The translations under genes were made by a program, and so were the position numbers. Positions 11,249 through 22,063 of a DNA stretch of 64,000 nt are shown one piece after another. Every line of letters begins with the position of its first letter. The first letter of the stretch is position 1. The DNA lies in assembly GCA_014905825.1 (NCBI GenBank), contig JACGCN010000081.1, forward strand, positions 28,689-92,688, read 5' to 3'. The DNA comes from Lyophyllum atratum. Its lineage: Eukaryota; Basidiomycota; Agaricomycetes; Agaricales; Lyophyllaceae. The notes below the pieces were generated by a model. That model was not told where the DNA came from. It saw only the letters and a program-made list of their open reading frames with translations, and did not search any database.

Positions 11249-12263
11249 TAGTATCTGTAAAGGGATGGATAGAGGGGGGATGAGAGAGACACAACGAGAT
11301 GTCGCAAGGTAAAGCGGCTAAAATTTGTCAAGTTTCAACTCCGCGACTCTCGTGACCCACAGCCAGGTTGCTATCCAGTATATTTTAGCTGGTGAACGCG
11401 CGCTCTCGCCCGCAGAACCTGCTACTTTTCCCACGACGTTTTCGGTCGATGCGCCTTGTTGAAGTTCTTCCTATTTGTCGGCCCTCACCTACCTCCAACA
11501 CCCAATCCGTTTTGTAACCTTGTTGTTTGCTATCGTTACCGGTCATCCCGTTCCGTCGGACTTGGCCGTCACGACAAAAAATGGGTTTCAATACAGACTT
11601 AGATTTGTAGTTAAGAACGACGGGGTAATACAGCAAGATGTAGCAATATATGAATAGCGAAAAAACAAATGACAACTGTAAGTAACAACCGCGACAAAAA
11701 AGCGCGATGCATAGCGATGACTGGATAGCAAGAAAAAAAAGTAAAGACTTGTACGAGCCGGCTACGCAGATAGCGTGAATGTGGCGGTCGGTCGCGATGC
11801 GTGAATGTGGCAGTCGGTCCGAGCGATGTGAGTACAGCCACTTGGGAAGAATGCTGAATGGGATGTCCCATGTCGACTGTGCGAAAGCGTGCAATACGAT
11901 GCTGTGAGTTGAAGGTGAAGATCGAAGAAAGAGAGGCGAACGTTATGAGAGTGGGACGGTTCACAGCAGACTCCGTTACCGTAGTATACAGTACTGTGTA
12001 CATATTTTTAGAATTATGACTTACATAAAAACCAAAGAACGACAAACAATTGATGGCGAACGTGACCTATTTTCACGATAAAACCTACTACTAAAGTAGC
12101 AGGAATCATTGTCACCAATGGCAGCGCCTGGCGCCAACCGTGGCATCGATCAAAGTGAAAGTGAAGCCTTCGCCTCGTGAAATACAAAGAACAGTTTTAG
12201 GGAAAGGAAGTACCAACTACTATCCGAATACAAGGGGCGTCCCGCGGAACCTAAAAAAAACGC
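11249..12263. other. Intergenic region upstream of the histone chaperone
   Basis: About 1 kb between the chaperone start and the SAC1 stop codon. A 144-codon minus-strand ORF (11611-12045) has no family resemblance and is probably chance. It covers a short tandem repeat at 11773-11827. It probably holds the chaperone promoter and the SAC1 3' UTR. Confidence 0.5.
11773..11827. repeat. Imperfect tandem duplication, two units of about 27 bp
   Basis: The unit gcgtgaatgtggcggtcggt begins at 11773 and repeats with small changes at 11799. The second copy has A for G in the middle and a few extra bases near its end. It is noncoding, in the probable promoter of the SET/NAP gene. Confidence 0.75.
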
Positions 12264-15006
12264 TCAATCGACCCGCTTTTTTATTTCTCCCAATTCATTA
12301 TGATCCCCTCCAGCCCGAGTCCTGGCAGTGCCAAGCCACCTCGCCCGTTTTGCGAGACCAAAATTGTCTTTGAGGCCCTTTCCATGGTTGCCTGAACGGA
12401 ATCCTGGACCAGTGTAGTAGATAATATCCGTCGCGGGTATCAGGCGGGGCCAAGAGACGTAATCGATTCCGTGGACGAGGATGAAGAGGAGGGCAACGGC
12501 CAAGAGACTAAACCATAATAGGAAGTAGTAGAACAACGAGTAATCTGCAGCAGTCGATGTCAGCTGCGAAGGATGATCTTACAATCCACCAAGACGAACC
12601 AGATGTACGAGGGAGGGTCAGGCCAGCGCAGATCATGAACAAGGCGAACGACGCGATGACAGGAACCTTGAAGTGTGAAGTGAAAGGGGTGTGAGAACAG
12701 CAAGATAAGAAACATTATCACCATACCGAACGAGTAACTAGTGGACGAGCGTCATTGACCAGGAATGTTGCAGCTGCAGGATTCTTCCTGGGAATCCAGG
12801 ACCCCGTCACTAAGTCAAACGCATCCTGGGAGTGAAGAATGCCTCAGCATCACGCCCAATATAAACGTGCCTTGCGTACCTGTCGCGCGCCGTCAAAATA
12901 ATTATTCTTGATGTACCTCAGAACAGACTTGACCCCGTCTTCCAATGCACCCTTCCGTGTCCGTTTGTTCGTCCGCGTGAAATCAGACTTCAAAGCTCCA
13001 GACCCACCGTACGCCGTTGCGATTGCGTCGGCATGATCGGCCCACACTGAACAGGGGGTCGGACGGGTGGGATGGGCGCGAGATAGAAAAACACGCACTC
13101 TCTCTGAAGTCCGTGCTGAAGGCCTCATAATCATCAACACTGCTACCAGGTGGCAAAATCCCCAGGTCTCTCAGTTGCATGTTCACAGTATACTTCGCCA
13201 GTGCTGCTTGCACGACGTTGGTCCGGTCGAGGTTGTCCATGCAGTTTGTGCGCACGACACCCGTCTGCAACCTCGTGGGCTTGGGTTGGTTCGCGTCAAG
13301 CTGGAAATATCTGGAGCGCGCAGCGTGTGAGAAGAGCGGGTTACAACCGCGGGACTACACGCACCCTTCCCTCTCCAAGTCGTCCTTCAAGATATCAATA
13401 AGAACTGAAATGCGATCCCAGCGCATCTTGCTGCATTCAGTGTGGAAATCGAAGTATTCGTATCGGACTTTCGGCAGATTGAGCTATGGGAGTTGATTAG
13501 CTCAACAAAGCACAGCTGAAGAGGATAACATGACAGACTTCAGTAACATATCGTTCATAGGCCTCCTTGATAGGTTGCTCATGACCCTTGTGATTCACAA
13601 GATTAACCAAGTACTGGTTCCCATAAATGGACACCTGTTCCATCAGATGTTTTTTCATCATGTCGGCCTGCAAGTCGAATTATGACCCGAAAAAACAAAA
13701 CCAGTTTGCTAAAATGACACACCGTGTCTTGCAGTTCCATGATTTGTAGGTCCGGTTTATACCTCAAGGTATTCACCTCAGCCCAGAACAATGGCACGCT
13801 GCCTCTAATCTGAACGAAGCTCAATTTGCTGGCAAACATGTCATCAGAAATTCGGTGTGCCCCAGGCGTAGTTGGGCCCTCGACAAGGAGAAGCTGCTCC
13901 GTCTCGTTGAAATTGGCGACGTGCCCTTCGTGGTCAATTCCGCGTCGGAAATAACGCGTGCCAGCACGGAAGCGGGACCGACGGCTGATGAGGCAGAGTT
14001 GCATGTGCCTCCCATGGATAAAGGTTGGTCGCAAATCAAAGGCTGTGGAGGTTTTAGGGTCAGGAGGAGGGATGGGTGGGCAATTCAGCAAAATTACGTA
14101 CTCCCATACATGATGGGAAGGATATATTTTGCGAGCTGCAGATACGGCTGTCAATTCAGATTTCATGAACGTATTTATGCGGCCTCACATCTTGCTTCGC
14201 ATTCGATGAACTTGCGTCGATCAATCTTGTTTGCAAAAACCTGGTTGTGAACAGCCTCAGCGGAATAGTTAAAGCTTATGCCTCTCTGAATCACCTGTTC
14301 CAGAAGAATCGATCGTCCGCCTGCCTCGAAGTCAATAATATGCCAGATACCGAGAAGCAACACGCACCATCTCCCATAAAGCCTTGACAGCTGCTTGCTC
14401 CTGCGTCTCCCATTGCGCCTGCAACCTGCGTGTGATATCCCACCCATACGCAAACAAGAAGTTCCCGCCACGCAAATGAGAGCGAACGAGAGCCAACAGA
14501 TGCGCCTCGACCGGGTGGTGTGGATTGTGAACTGATACATTCGGGTTCAAGGGTAGGATATCGAAGTCCGTGGCACGGTATATGTCGTGGCCCATTAAAC
14601 GACCTTTGAGTTCACGGCCACTTATAACGATTATATATTCCGCTTGGGAGGGTTTTAGAGAGATAAGGAGGAGAAGGGAGAGTTCTCACATAAGGATAAG
14701 GATATTAGACCAACAATGCCGTATATTGTTCTCTGCGAGCGGCGAGCATATATGGGTAGGGGTGCGTTGGGGCCTACATTCCATGTCAGCTTTCACAGCC
14801 ACAGAGAGCAGTATTGAACGAACGATTGAGGACAATGTCACCGGACGAGCGGTGTATTGTCAATGACTGTGTTTCGACACCATCGTCCACAGGCACGAAA
14901 ATGTACGTGTCATCGCCCTCCGTGTATCTAGCAGGAAGTGAGCGTGCGATAAAAGAGGTATGTGGAGGAGAACTCACAGATGAAGGCGTTGGTGAAGAGG
15001 TTTCAT
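12264..15006 (-). CDS. SAC1: SAC1-type phosphoinositide phosphatase
   Basis: Fifteen exons join exactly in frame to 662 residues: 14978-15006, 14824-14927, 14690-14773, 14368-14642, 14295-14320, 14189-14240, 14102-14135, 13723-14042, 13539-13667, 13365-13483, 13099-13310, 12880-13046, 12727-12825, 12609-12666, 12264-12544. The catalytic CX5R loop is in [15 protein letters not shown]. Other family marks are [36 protein letters not shown] and [19 protein letters not shown]. Two hydrophobic segments near the C-terminus ([13 protein letters not shown] and [20 protein letters not shown]) match the membrane anchor of Sac1. The enzyme removes phosphate mainly from PI4P at the ER and Golgi. Several exons are tiny (26, 29 and 34 nt). 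The second intron uses a weak gttcgt donor and is the least certain junction. Confidence 0.93.
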
Positions 15007-15132
15007 GGTTGCAGGCAAGAGAGGAATCGAAACCGGAATTAGCGCAAGGCGGCAGGTGGCCAAACGCGTTGATGATCTGAGTCTGAACTACGAATTTCCA
15101 AGCGTGTTCTCTCGTCGCCACCATCCCCGACG
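15007..15132. promoter_or_regulatory. 126-bp bidirectional promoter, SAC1 / U2A'
   Basis: The two start codons face away from each other across only 126 bp, so both promoters must lie here or overlap the 5' UTRs. An ACGCGT hexamer is at 15064-15069. Confidence 0.6.
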
Positions 15133-16067
15133 ATGAAGCTCACTCCAGAGCTACTAGCCCAGGCGTCGGCGGGTCTCAACCCCGTCAAAGAGCGTCAGCT
15201 CGATCTCAGAGGTGCGCACACAACTTTCCTTCCCCAAAATGCTCATACAACGGTCTAAAAGGCTACAAAATACCAACCATCGAAAATCTCGGTGTGACCA
15301 GGGTCCGGTTTCTTCGATCCTTTTCTGCTAGAGATGGTTGCCTTAACTCTGAATATAGGACCAGCACGATGCCATCGACTTTACAGATAACGCTATCGTC
15401 ACGCTTGGCAACTTTCCTCTGCTCAAACGCCTACAAACGCTTCTCCTTGCGAATAACCGAATCACCACCATCTCATCATCGATACACCTGTCCGTCCCCA
15501 ACCTCACCACCCTCGTCCTGACAAACAACAATCTAGCGGAGCTGGGAGACCTCGAACCGCTGAAGGAGCTCAAGCACCTGAAGTACCTCTCCCTATTGGG
15601 CAATCCCGTCCGGGAGAAAAAATGGTATCGCGAGTGGCTTGCCTGGAGATTTCCTGGGCTAAGAGTTTTGGATTTCCAGAGAATTCGGGACAAGGTGCGC
15701 TCACCAGCACCATCTCCTGCGGTCTTCGAATACGACGAACTCACCGATCGCCGTGGGCCCTTCTGCGTCCGAATTGTAGGAACGTAAACAAGGCAAGGCG
15801 CTTTTCATGACAGCGGATAATCTGCCGACTGCCCTTGCGACAACGATATCGACGACTGTCACGACACAGTCCACGAAGGCGCTGCTAACATCAGACGAAC
15901 CGAAACCTGCGGCGCTACCAGGCAAGGCGGGTCGCTTGATGTCGAAAGAGGATCAGGAAAAGGTTAAGGCCGCCATCGCCCAAGCCACATCAGTGGAAGA
16001 GATCAGGAAGCTAGAGAGAAGCTTACGAGAAGGATACATGCCAGAGCTAGAGACAGTGGGGGCATAA
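15133..16067 (+). CDS. U2 snRNP protein A' (leucine-rich repeat)
   Basis: Four exons: 15133-15211, 15262-15302, 15359-15694, 15780-16067; 247 residues, close to the usual length. The N-terminus MKLTPELLAQ, NPVKERQLDLRGYKIP and the LRR series with IDFTDN, LLLANNRIT and LVLTNNNLAELGDLEPL are characteristic of U2A' (yeast Lea1). The LRR cap WLAWRFPGLRVLDFQRI follows. The C-terminal third is helical and charged. U2A' binds U2B'' on stem-loop IV of U2 snRNA within the spliceosome. It is convergent with the TMEM205-like gene. The call is secure. Confidence 0.95.
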
Positions 16068-16200
16068 CGAGAGGGGATCGGATTTAGTGCTGTGCGAACT
16101 TGTGTATTTTTGACATGATCCTTTACTACTTACAATGTGCACTTTGCGCACCTAGCGAAATGATTACATTCTGCAAGAAGATTCTACTGGTATATGACGG

Positions 16201-16980
16201 TTAGTTCCCTTTAACCCCAGCGTTTCCGATCCACAGGCCGTGAAAGCCCAACGCGATGACGGCAGCAAGGTTCGCGAGCGAACTGATGCCATGAAGCATG
16301 CCAAAGCGACGGTTTAGCGCCTTCATTTCAGCCGATACCTAAAGAACGTTTAGTGCGATAGATGGTCTCATTGCATGAGAGATCTTACTCCAGGTTCATT
16401 GTAGACCTTTCCCTCTTCTTTCTCCAGCCTATGACGCTGGAACATGGTCCTATCCGGTTGTCATCAGCAGCTGATATCATGAGGCTACCTTGATGATTGC
16501 ACGCACTTGCTTGTCAATGGCCCCACTATGAAGTAATTGAAACCTTGGCAGAGGAGGACAGTGGTCAGTGCATATGCCTGCGCGACGTCGGCGACATTGG
16601 GCCGAGTAATATGAGCGAGGACATTGGGGTGTGAATAGGTCCAAAGGATGAGAAGCGACGACGACAAGATTATAGAGAGCACGAAGTATATGGGGAATGT
16701 CTTGTGTTGCAGATTCCCAAACTGTTGACGTGCTAGTGTTCTGTTTCAGCGCAAGTCATGTCAGATTGTTATGGTACACACGCAAGGTCTTGTACGCAAT
16801 GACACCTCCAAAGAACGAGATCCACAAGGCTATATTGGATGCTCAGTTTTACGTCAACGACTACTCGCCACACAACTCACACATGCCGAACAGCCAGGCA
16901 TACCCTACGAGATATAAGCCATGAGGTGAAGTCGCGAGAGCCCACAACGAGCTCAAGGTCAGTGTCTCGACGTTTGCCAT
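16201..16980 (-). CDS. TMEM205-like (DUF4149) four-helix membrane protein
   Basis: Five exons: 16881-16980, 16782-16829, 16507-16732, 16389-16449, 16201-16338; 190 residues. Hydrophobic helices include GLYLVGYAWLFGMSLWISF, a middle helix beginning IYFVLSIILSS, a third around QGFNYFIVGP, and a C-terminal helix after LHGISSLANLAAV. The motifs YKTLPRQQFGNLQ and TSKTMFQRHRLEKEEGK match the fungal TMEM205-like family. Function is poorly known: human TMEM205 is linked to cisplatin resistance, and fungal homologs are uncharacterised to my knowledge. Same strand as the Rieske gene, 175 bp downstream of its stop codon. Confidence 0.88.
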
Positions 16981-17155
16981 GTCAGTGAAGAGGTTGGAGG
17001 TGTGGGAGTTGCGCAAGGAGACGATACTCCGAATGCGGAGCATGTATGGATCGCAACATGTACGTTATGTAAGCACCAGTTTCTATTTTGTCCCCTGGGG
17101 TGACAGTAAATTACAGCCCATTATTTGTCTACGGGAATAGAGGGTGGTAGCAGAT

Positions 17156-18152
17156 CTATCCAATGACAACCTTGCCTTCCGCATCGTTGAACTCGTAGGC
17201 AGGGATCTCGAGGTTGAGAGGGGCGGGGCCTTTACGGGCACGTCCAGCTGATGCGAATAGAAAAGTCAGCAAATGCAGTCACAACAACGATTTAGGACGC
17301 ACAAATATCATAATGAGAACCATGGCAAGGGCAGAACCTAGGTCGCACCATGAGCGAGGTATAGAAGCACTTTTTATGATTGGTACATACCAGCCTCCAT
17401 AGTCTCCGGCCTCACCAATGGGCACGCATCCAAGATGTGTGCAAACGCCCAACATGACGAGCCAATCAGGCTTTTTCACCCGCTCCTCGTCAGGCTGGGG
17501 ATCCCTGAAGCTCTTCCAGTCTACGGAACGCGCTTCCTCAATCTCGCTTTGCGTCCTGTGCCTAATGAAGACGGGCTTTCCGCGCCATTTGATGACAACA
17601 TTCTTGCCCTCGGGGATGTTGCCGAGTTCGACCTCGACTTTGGCCAGAGCAAGGACATCGGCGGACGCGGCCATGGTTTGCAGGAACTCGCTCACGCTGG
17701 ACTTGGCAGCGGACGCGGAGAGGACACCAAGAGAGCCCACCATGAAGTAAGAGAGAGCACGGTTGCTCTCCGGGTCGGGGGCGCGGTACTCGCCGAAGTC
17801 GGGCACTTGGGGGGCATCCTTGCGGGCGACAGATGTGTGAAGGGTACGGTGCTGGTGGAAGGTAGTAATGGGTGCTACGCGGATTTTAGCATTTCGACTC
17901 TTTTCAACAGTTTTGATTGTGCTCACCATTGACATACGTCTTCGAGACCAGTCCAGCAGATGTCCTCGAAAGGCCTCCGGCCCAACGAGGCTGAACATCA
18001 GACCGGGGACCGGAAACACCGTGGGGGTCATGACCAGATGACGGTGCGCGCACAGAGAAATTGACGAGGGGGGCGATAGGGACGCCGGTCGGCAGGGTGC
18101 GGACGGTGGGGACGAGGGTCACCGCCGTTTTCACGGCTTTGAAGGACGCCAT
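17156..18152 (-). CDS. RIP1: Rieske iron-sulfur subunit of cytochrome bc1 complex
   Basis: Four exons: 17927-18152, 17391-17874, 17303-17337, 17156-17247; 278 residues. The N-terminus is basic and Ser/Thr-rich, as expected for a mitochondrial presequence. A transmembrane helix follows (YFMVGSLGVLSASAAKSSV). The 2Fe-2S head has both cluster motifs, CTHLGCVP and CPCHGSHYD, giving two Cys and two His ligands plus the disulfide cysteines. The C-terminus is RKGPAPLNLEIPAYEF followed by a short tail. The protein transfers electrons from ubiquinol to cytochrome c1 in the inner mitochondrial membrane. A further in-frame ATG lies 14 codons upstream; MASFKAVK was chosen as start because it begins a typical presequence. 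Very secure. Confidence 0.97.
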
Positions 18153-18313
18153 GGATGATATGCAAGACGCGAGGTTGGCGGTGGTTGTGGTCAACTTTGG
18201 GCGGAGTTTTTGGTGGCCAAATCCGGGCTACCCGATCCGTTCCGCACACTCCTGACAATTTATTGCACGGCCATCTATTCTCTTCTATTCTATTCAACTA
18301 CAACTCTATTTAT

Positions 18314-19886
18314 TCACTGGGCATGCTTCGCCAGACATTGGAAAACCTTAGCTTGTGAACGCATCGGCGGTAGCCGAAGTCCTCGCTGCTCAAATCTGCG
18401 TCGCATTTGAGTGGGAAAGTCTGTGATAATCCCGTCAACACCCCAATCCAACAGCTGGTCAGCAATGTTCAGGCGGTCAACCTGCAAATTTTCCATCAGC
18501 TCATCTGCAGCAGATTATCCATATGATTATCCTCACTGTCCAAGGAAGTACCGTCATTTTCAGCGCGTGGGCACGGTCCACCATGTCCTTTGTTGTGAAA
18601 GGGATATATCCGGCCTGTGTTGGGTCAGGCACAGGACTCTGCCCAGAAACCGCAGAGGGAGACAAGATGTCTGCCTTGATGGACTTGGCTGCACTAGCGA
18701 TCTTAGCGCCTATTGTCGCATCAGGGAAGTCGGCCAGCTTCAAGCCAGCCAGCCAAGGAGAAGTGACATTGATATTCCCGGCAGTGTTACTGCAATGGGT
18801 GTGAATCAGGTTGTTCGGGGTACGCAACCTACCGCTTACCTGGAGATGAGTGCAGCTGTAGCGATGTTCGGTTCAAGTGCCTACGGCGTCAAGATTAGCT
18901 AGGCGGCAACCTTTGTGATAGTATACCCTGCCTTCATCCCAATCAATGTCCTCCAGTCAAAGCTCTGGTACTGAAATACTGAATCAGCTTATATTCACCG
19001 ACACAGCAAGCTGTAACTTACAGTAATAGACTTCAGGCTATAGCCACTCTTCACAAAGACAGCATGTTGAAGGTTAACAAAATCATCGACGCTTCGGGTA
19101 TTCTTGGGCGTCACCGCATCGATTTTAGATTCAATATTGAAGAGCACTTGTCGCTGGGGATCAACGCAAGCCACAAAGTCAAATATTTCCTCCAAGGTCG
19201 AAATCTTGGTACGGGGGTAAACAAGTTGCATCGCTGCAGCGAGAATATTTAGAAGATGGGCATGACGACGCGCATAGGACTCACGGAAATCGAGCAGACG
19301 TTCCGAACCGCAATCCAGAGTCTTAATCTGCGCCAATGTGAGGTTAGCGATGTTCTTGCCGACATAAGGGAAGTCGGGATCCCCTGGAAACTGTTGAGGA
19401 GCGTCAATACAAGTGAAACACCTTGAAATACAATACAATCACAGCAGGAGCAGTATCCTCGCATTTCTCTGGTGGAATGGACATATCATGCCACACGACA
19501 ACGGCACCATCCTAGTATAGCATGTCAGAAGGAAGTTGTATAGCAAGCTAGTTTGAAGCCTGGGGCTTACCTTCGTAATTCCATTATCCAGCTCTAGGGT
19601 CTTGACACCATCAATCAAGCCCCTAGAAACTCGTTAGAATAGAAGAGACAACTTGAAATATTTATGTACCATGCAAAACTATGAATTGTGTTCTCGTTCG
19701 CATTGCCCCGGCCTCCACGATGTCCCTGTTCTCACACTATCAGCCTCGGGTTCGAGGAGAGAATGCCAAAACATCAAATATATATACCTGCAAGTCAAAG
19801 GTCTGCTGGAGCGGAGATGCCAGAACAATGAAAGCCTGGACAAACATGATGGCGAACACGGGGATGGAGAACATCGCGTGGGGCAT
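18314..19886 (-). CDS. Secreted glycerophosphodiester phosphodiesterase (GDPD)
   Basis: Ten exons: 19788-19886, 19670-19725, 19571-19622, 19443-19511, 19285-19390, 19022-19233, 18932-18970, 18840-18880, 18537-18789, 18314-18481; 364 residues. It begins with a hydrophobic signal peptide (MFSIPVFAIMFVQAFIVLAS). The GDPD catalytic loop is GHRGGRGNANENT (catalytic His, metal Glu), followed by TLELDNGITKDG and VVWHDMS (second catalytic His). The C-terminal part includes GYIPFTTKDMVDRAH and LLDWGVDGIITDFP. Such enzymes release sn-glycerol-3-phosphate from glycerophosphodiesters outside the cell. The junction 18931/18881 needs a GC-AG intron (AAG|gcaggg); without it two stop codons interrupt the frame. 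Partial tandem copy lies upstream. Confidence 0.85.
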
Positions 19887-20462
19887 GGGTACGAAACCTC
19901 GGAATCTAGCACACTTCAAAAGCTCTAGTTATATGGTGCCTTTCGCGCATGGCCGAGCATGAACGTTGGCCAAGAGCCACCATGGTGAGTTTTGGCCGTC
20001 GTAACAGCCGCGACCGGGTTGGTGGGCTCGCGTCTGGAGAAACGAACGTGGCTTATTTCTTCCGGCACATCTGTCACATTGGGTAGCTGGACCGCATGTA
20101 TCAATGGTCACCAGCTGTGATTGAAGCGTCAGATAGGACGTATGCTATCCGGAGAAGGGAATAGACGTAGTGCCTGTGTGCGTTAGCGAGGGAAAACCTT
20201 ACCGTGTAGAAGCATACTGACATCAAGAAGAGGAAGAAGATACGTTCAAACCCGTACTCGCCGGATTTGAATCTACTGGCGAGAGTGCCTCAAGTTCATG
20301 TTGATTTCACGTTGATTTCATGTCGATGCTGTGTGCGCTTTTGTATTCCACACTGTCCAACCCTTTACTAGTAGCAAGAAGGCCTGTGCAGGCATCCTCA
20401 GAGTAACAGAGCGTCCAGAACGAGTATCACCATCGGTTTCTGACGAGATCGATCCAGCATAT
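19887..20462. other. Upstream region of GDPD gene, with homology to flank of its pseudogene copy
   Basis: About 575 bp between the GDPD start and the end of the pseudogene. Bases around 19935-20110 resemble the segment just upstream of the pseudogene (about 20945-21135). Shared stretches include gccgagcatgaacgttgg versus accgagcatagacgttgg, and gaacgaacgtggctt versus gaacggacgtggctt. This marks the duplicated unit. Confidence 0.6.
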
Positions 20463-20991
20463 TCACTGGCGATGCTTCGCCAAGCATTTGAAAACCCTCT
20501 CTTGTGAGTGGGTCGGCGGCAGGCGAAGTCCCTTCTGCTGGAACCTGCGCCGCATCTGAGTATCCGTGATAATGCCGTCGACACCCAGGCGTCCAATAGC
20601 TGATTAGCGATGCTGAAACGGTCAACCTGGTAATGTCGGTCAGCCATGTGCAGGAGAGACTTCGCACCAAAATATTTACCGTCCGAGGAATGACTAACCT
20701 TCCAACCTCGTGGGCACGATCTATCATGTCCTTTGTGGTGAACGGGATATATCCGGCCACCGTTGGGTCGAGTACAGGACTCTTATCAGAAACTGCTGCA
20801 AGAGATAGAATGTCTGCCTTAATGGACGGCGCCTCGACTATTGCAGCGCCAGTCGTCGCGCCAGCGAAGTCGCTTAGTTTCAAGCTAGCCGACCAAGGGG
20901 AAAGACCGTTTACTTCCGCGATGGAGCCTAGTGTGGATGGTGGTGCTTGACCGAGCATAGACGTTGGTGAAGCCAACATAACTGCCACCAT
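20463..20991 (-). pseudogene. Decayed tandem GDPD copy, catalytic half deleted and frameshifted
   Basis: The minus strand encodes the C-terminal third of the neighbouring GDPD: SPWSASLKLSDF, IKADILSLAAVSDKSPV and GYIPFTTKDMIDRAHEV align with the intact copy. The last intron (near 20635-20690) is in the same place. Upstream, the sequence jumps directly from duplicated 5' flank (ATG at 20989-20991) into this region, so the exons with HRGG and WHD are missing. After QLLD the frame is lost by a net one-base change near 20590-20600. The remaining homologous tail (GVDGIITDTQMRRRF) is in another frame and ends at 20463. The conserved PWT is changed to PRT. It cannot make an active enzyme. Confidence 0.82.
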
Positions 20992-22063
20992 GAGATTGAC
21001 GTCTTTTAAACTGTTGCTCTGGGGCACGATTGTTCAGTGTCTGGACGAACGGACGTGGCTTGTATCCTGCTGATGCCTGTCACCTTCTCTATACAGGATC
21101 TTTCTTACCGGATGCGCCCATGGTCACCACCTGTGGAATGGACTGTCAGTTGGCAGATATGCAACCCAGAAGCGAAAAGATAATGTGCCCGAGTACGTTC
21201 TCTTGCCTTCTTTTGAGAGAAAACTTGGCCGCGAAGAAGCGTTTTACAGGAAAAAGGCGCGCTTGATTCCGGACACTGAATTCCAGGAGTTTGACGATAT
21301 GTACATGGGAGTAATATGTGACATTGTTATTGAACATCGTCCAATGGTGCTATAAGCATGGGTGCGAGAGCAGGTCCCCTGTAAAGTAACATAGCATACA
21401 TAGCGCCGTTAGCGGGATGCATGTATTCCCTGCTATGAAGACGACCGTGAAGCTGTGTCGTTGGGTGGTTTCTTCTCGTCCTGCTTTTCAAGATTGGCCA
21501 TTCCCAGGTTCTTCCACTCGTCGCGTTCCATCAGGCCCCTATTTGCGAATGCGATCAGTGACGGAGGATCAACGGAAGGAGCAGTAAATGCACTTTTGCA
21601 TGCGGCAATCGAGATAGTTCTTACTCAGCTCCCTGCAAAGCGTCGACGTACTCTCGTTCTGGCGCAAACAGTTCATATACAGCGTCATCCTGTCCTTGCA
21701 CTCGCCTACGAAATGCAAATTAGGATTGCGGTATGCACATACCAGGAACGCTCACGGACCATAGTGATCAAGAGGGAATGATCCACGGTCAGGCGGCGAG
21801 GTTTTGAAGCCGACGTTGATCGACGGTGGTCGACCAAAGGACATGGATGCCTAGAGGTTGCGAAAAGTGGTTGACCCTGACGGTACTTGCAACCAATGTA
21901 ACCGTGGGAAATATACTCTATTTATAGGTAAGTACACTCCCTCCGCCATACTAATACTACAAGCTGCGTAAAAAATGATGCTACTGAGGCACTATAGGTG
22001 CTAAATAATCCTATGTAAAGTGCCATACATTATAATCTATTCCCGTCCCTATCCCGCCCACAT
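20992..22063. other. Intergenic region, no gene recognised
   Basis: About 1.07 kb between the pseudogene and the bZIP stop codon. The part next to the pseudogene is duplicated flank. A 108-codon ORF at 21455-21781 (+) has no family resemblance. Nothing else was seen. Confidence 0.5.

Noticed and set aside
11385..12045. Minus-strand ORFs of 144-169 codons between SAC1 and the histone chaperone
   Set aside because: Low-complexity composition, mutual overlap in different frames and no conserved motifs; likely chance ORFs in intergenic DNA.
12545..12608. Short 19-nt candidate intron in SAC1 near the C-terminus (gtaagatcatccttcgcag)
   Set aside because: Too short to splice. A 64-nt intron from gtacat to ctgcag keeps the frame and gives a sensible membrane anchor.
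21900..22063. Possible mobile-element remnant near the bZIP 3' end
   Set aside because: I looked for inverted terminal repeats, target duplications and transposase motifs and found none.
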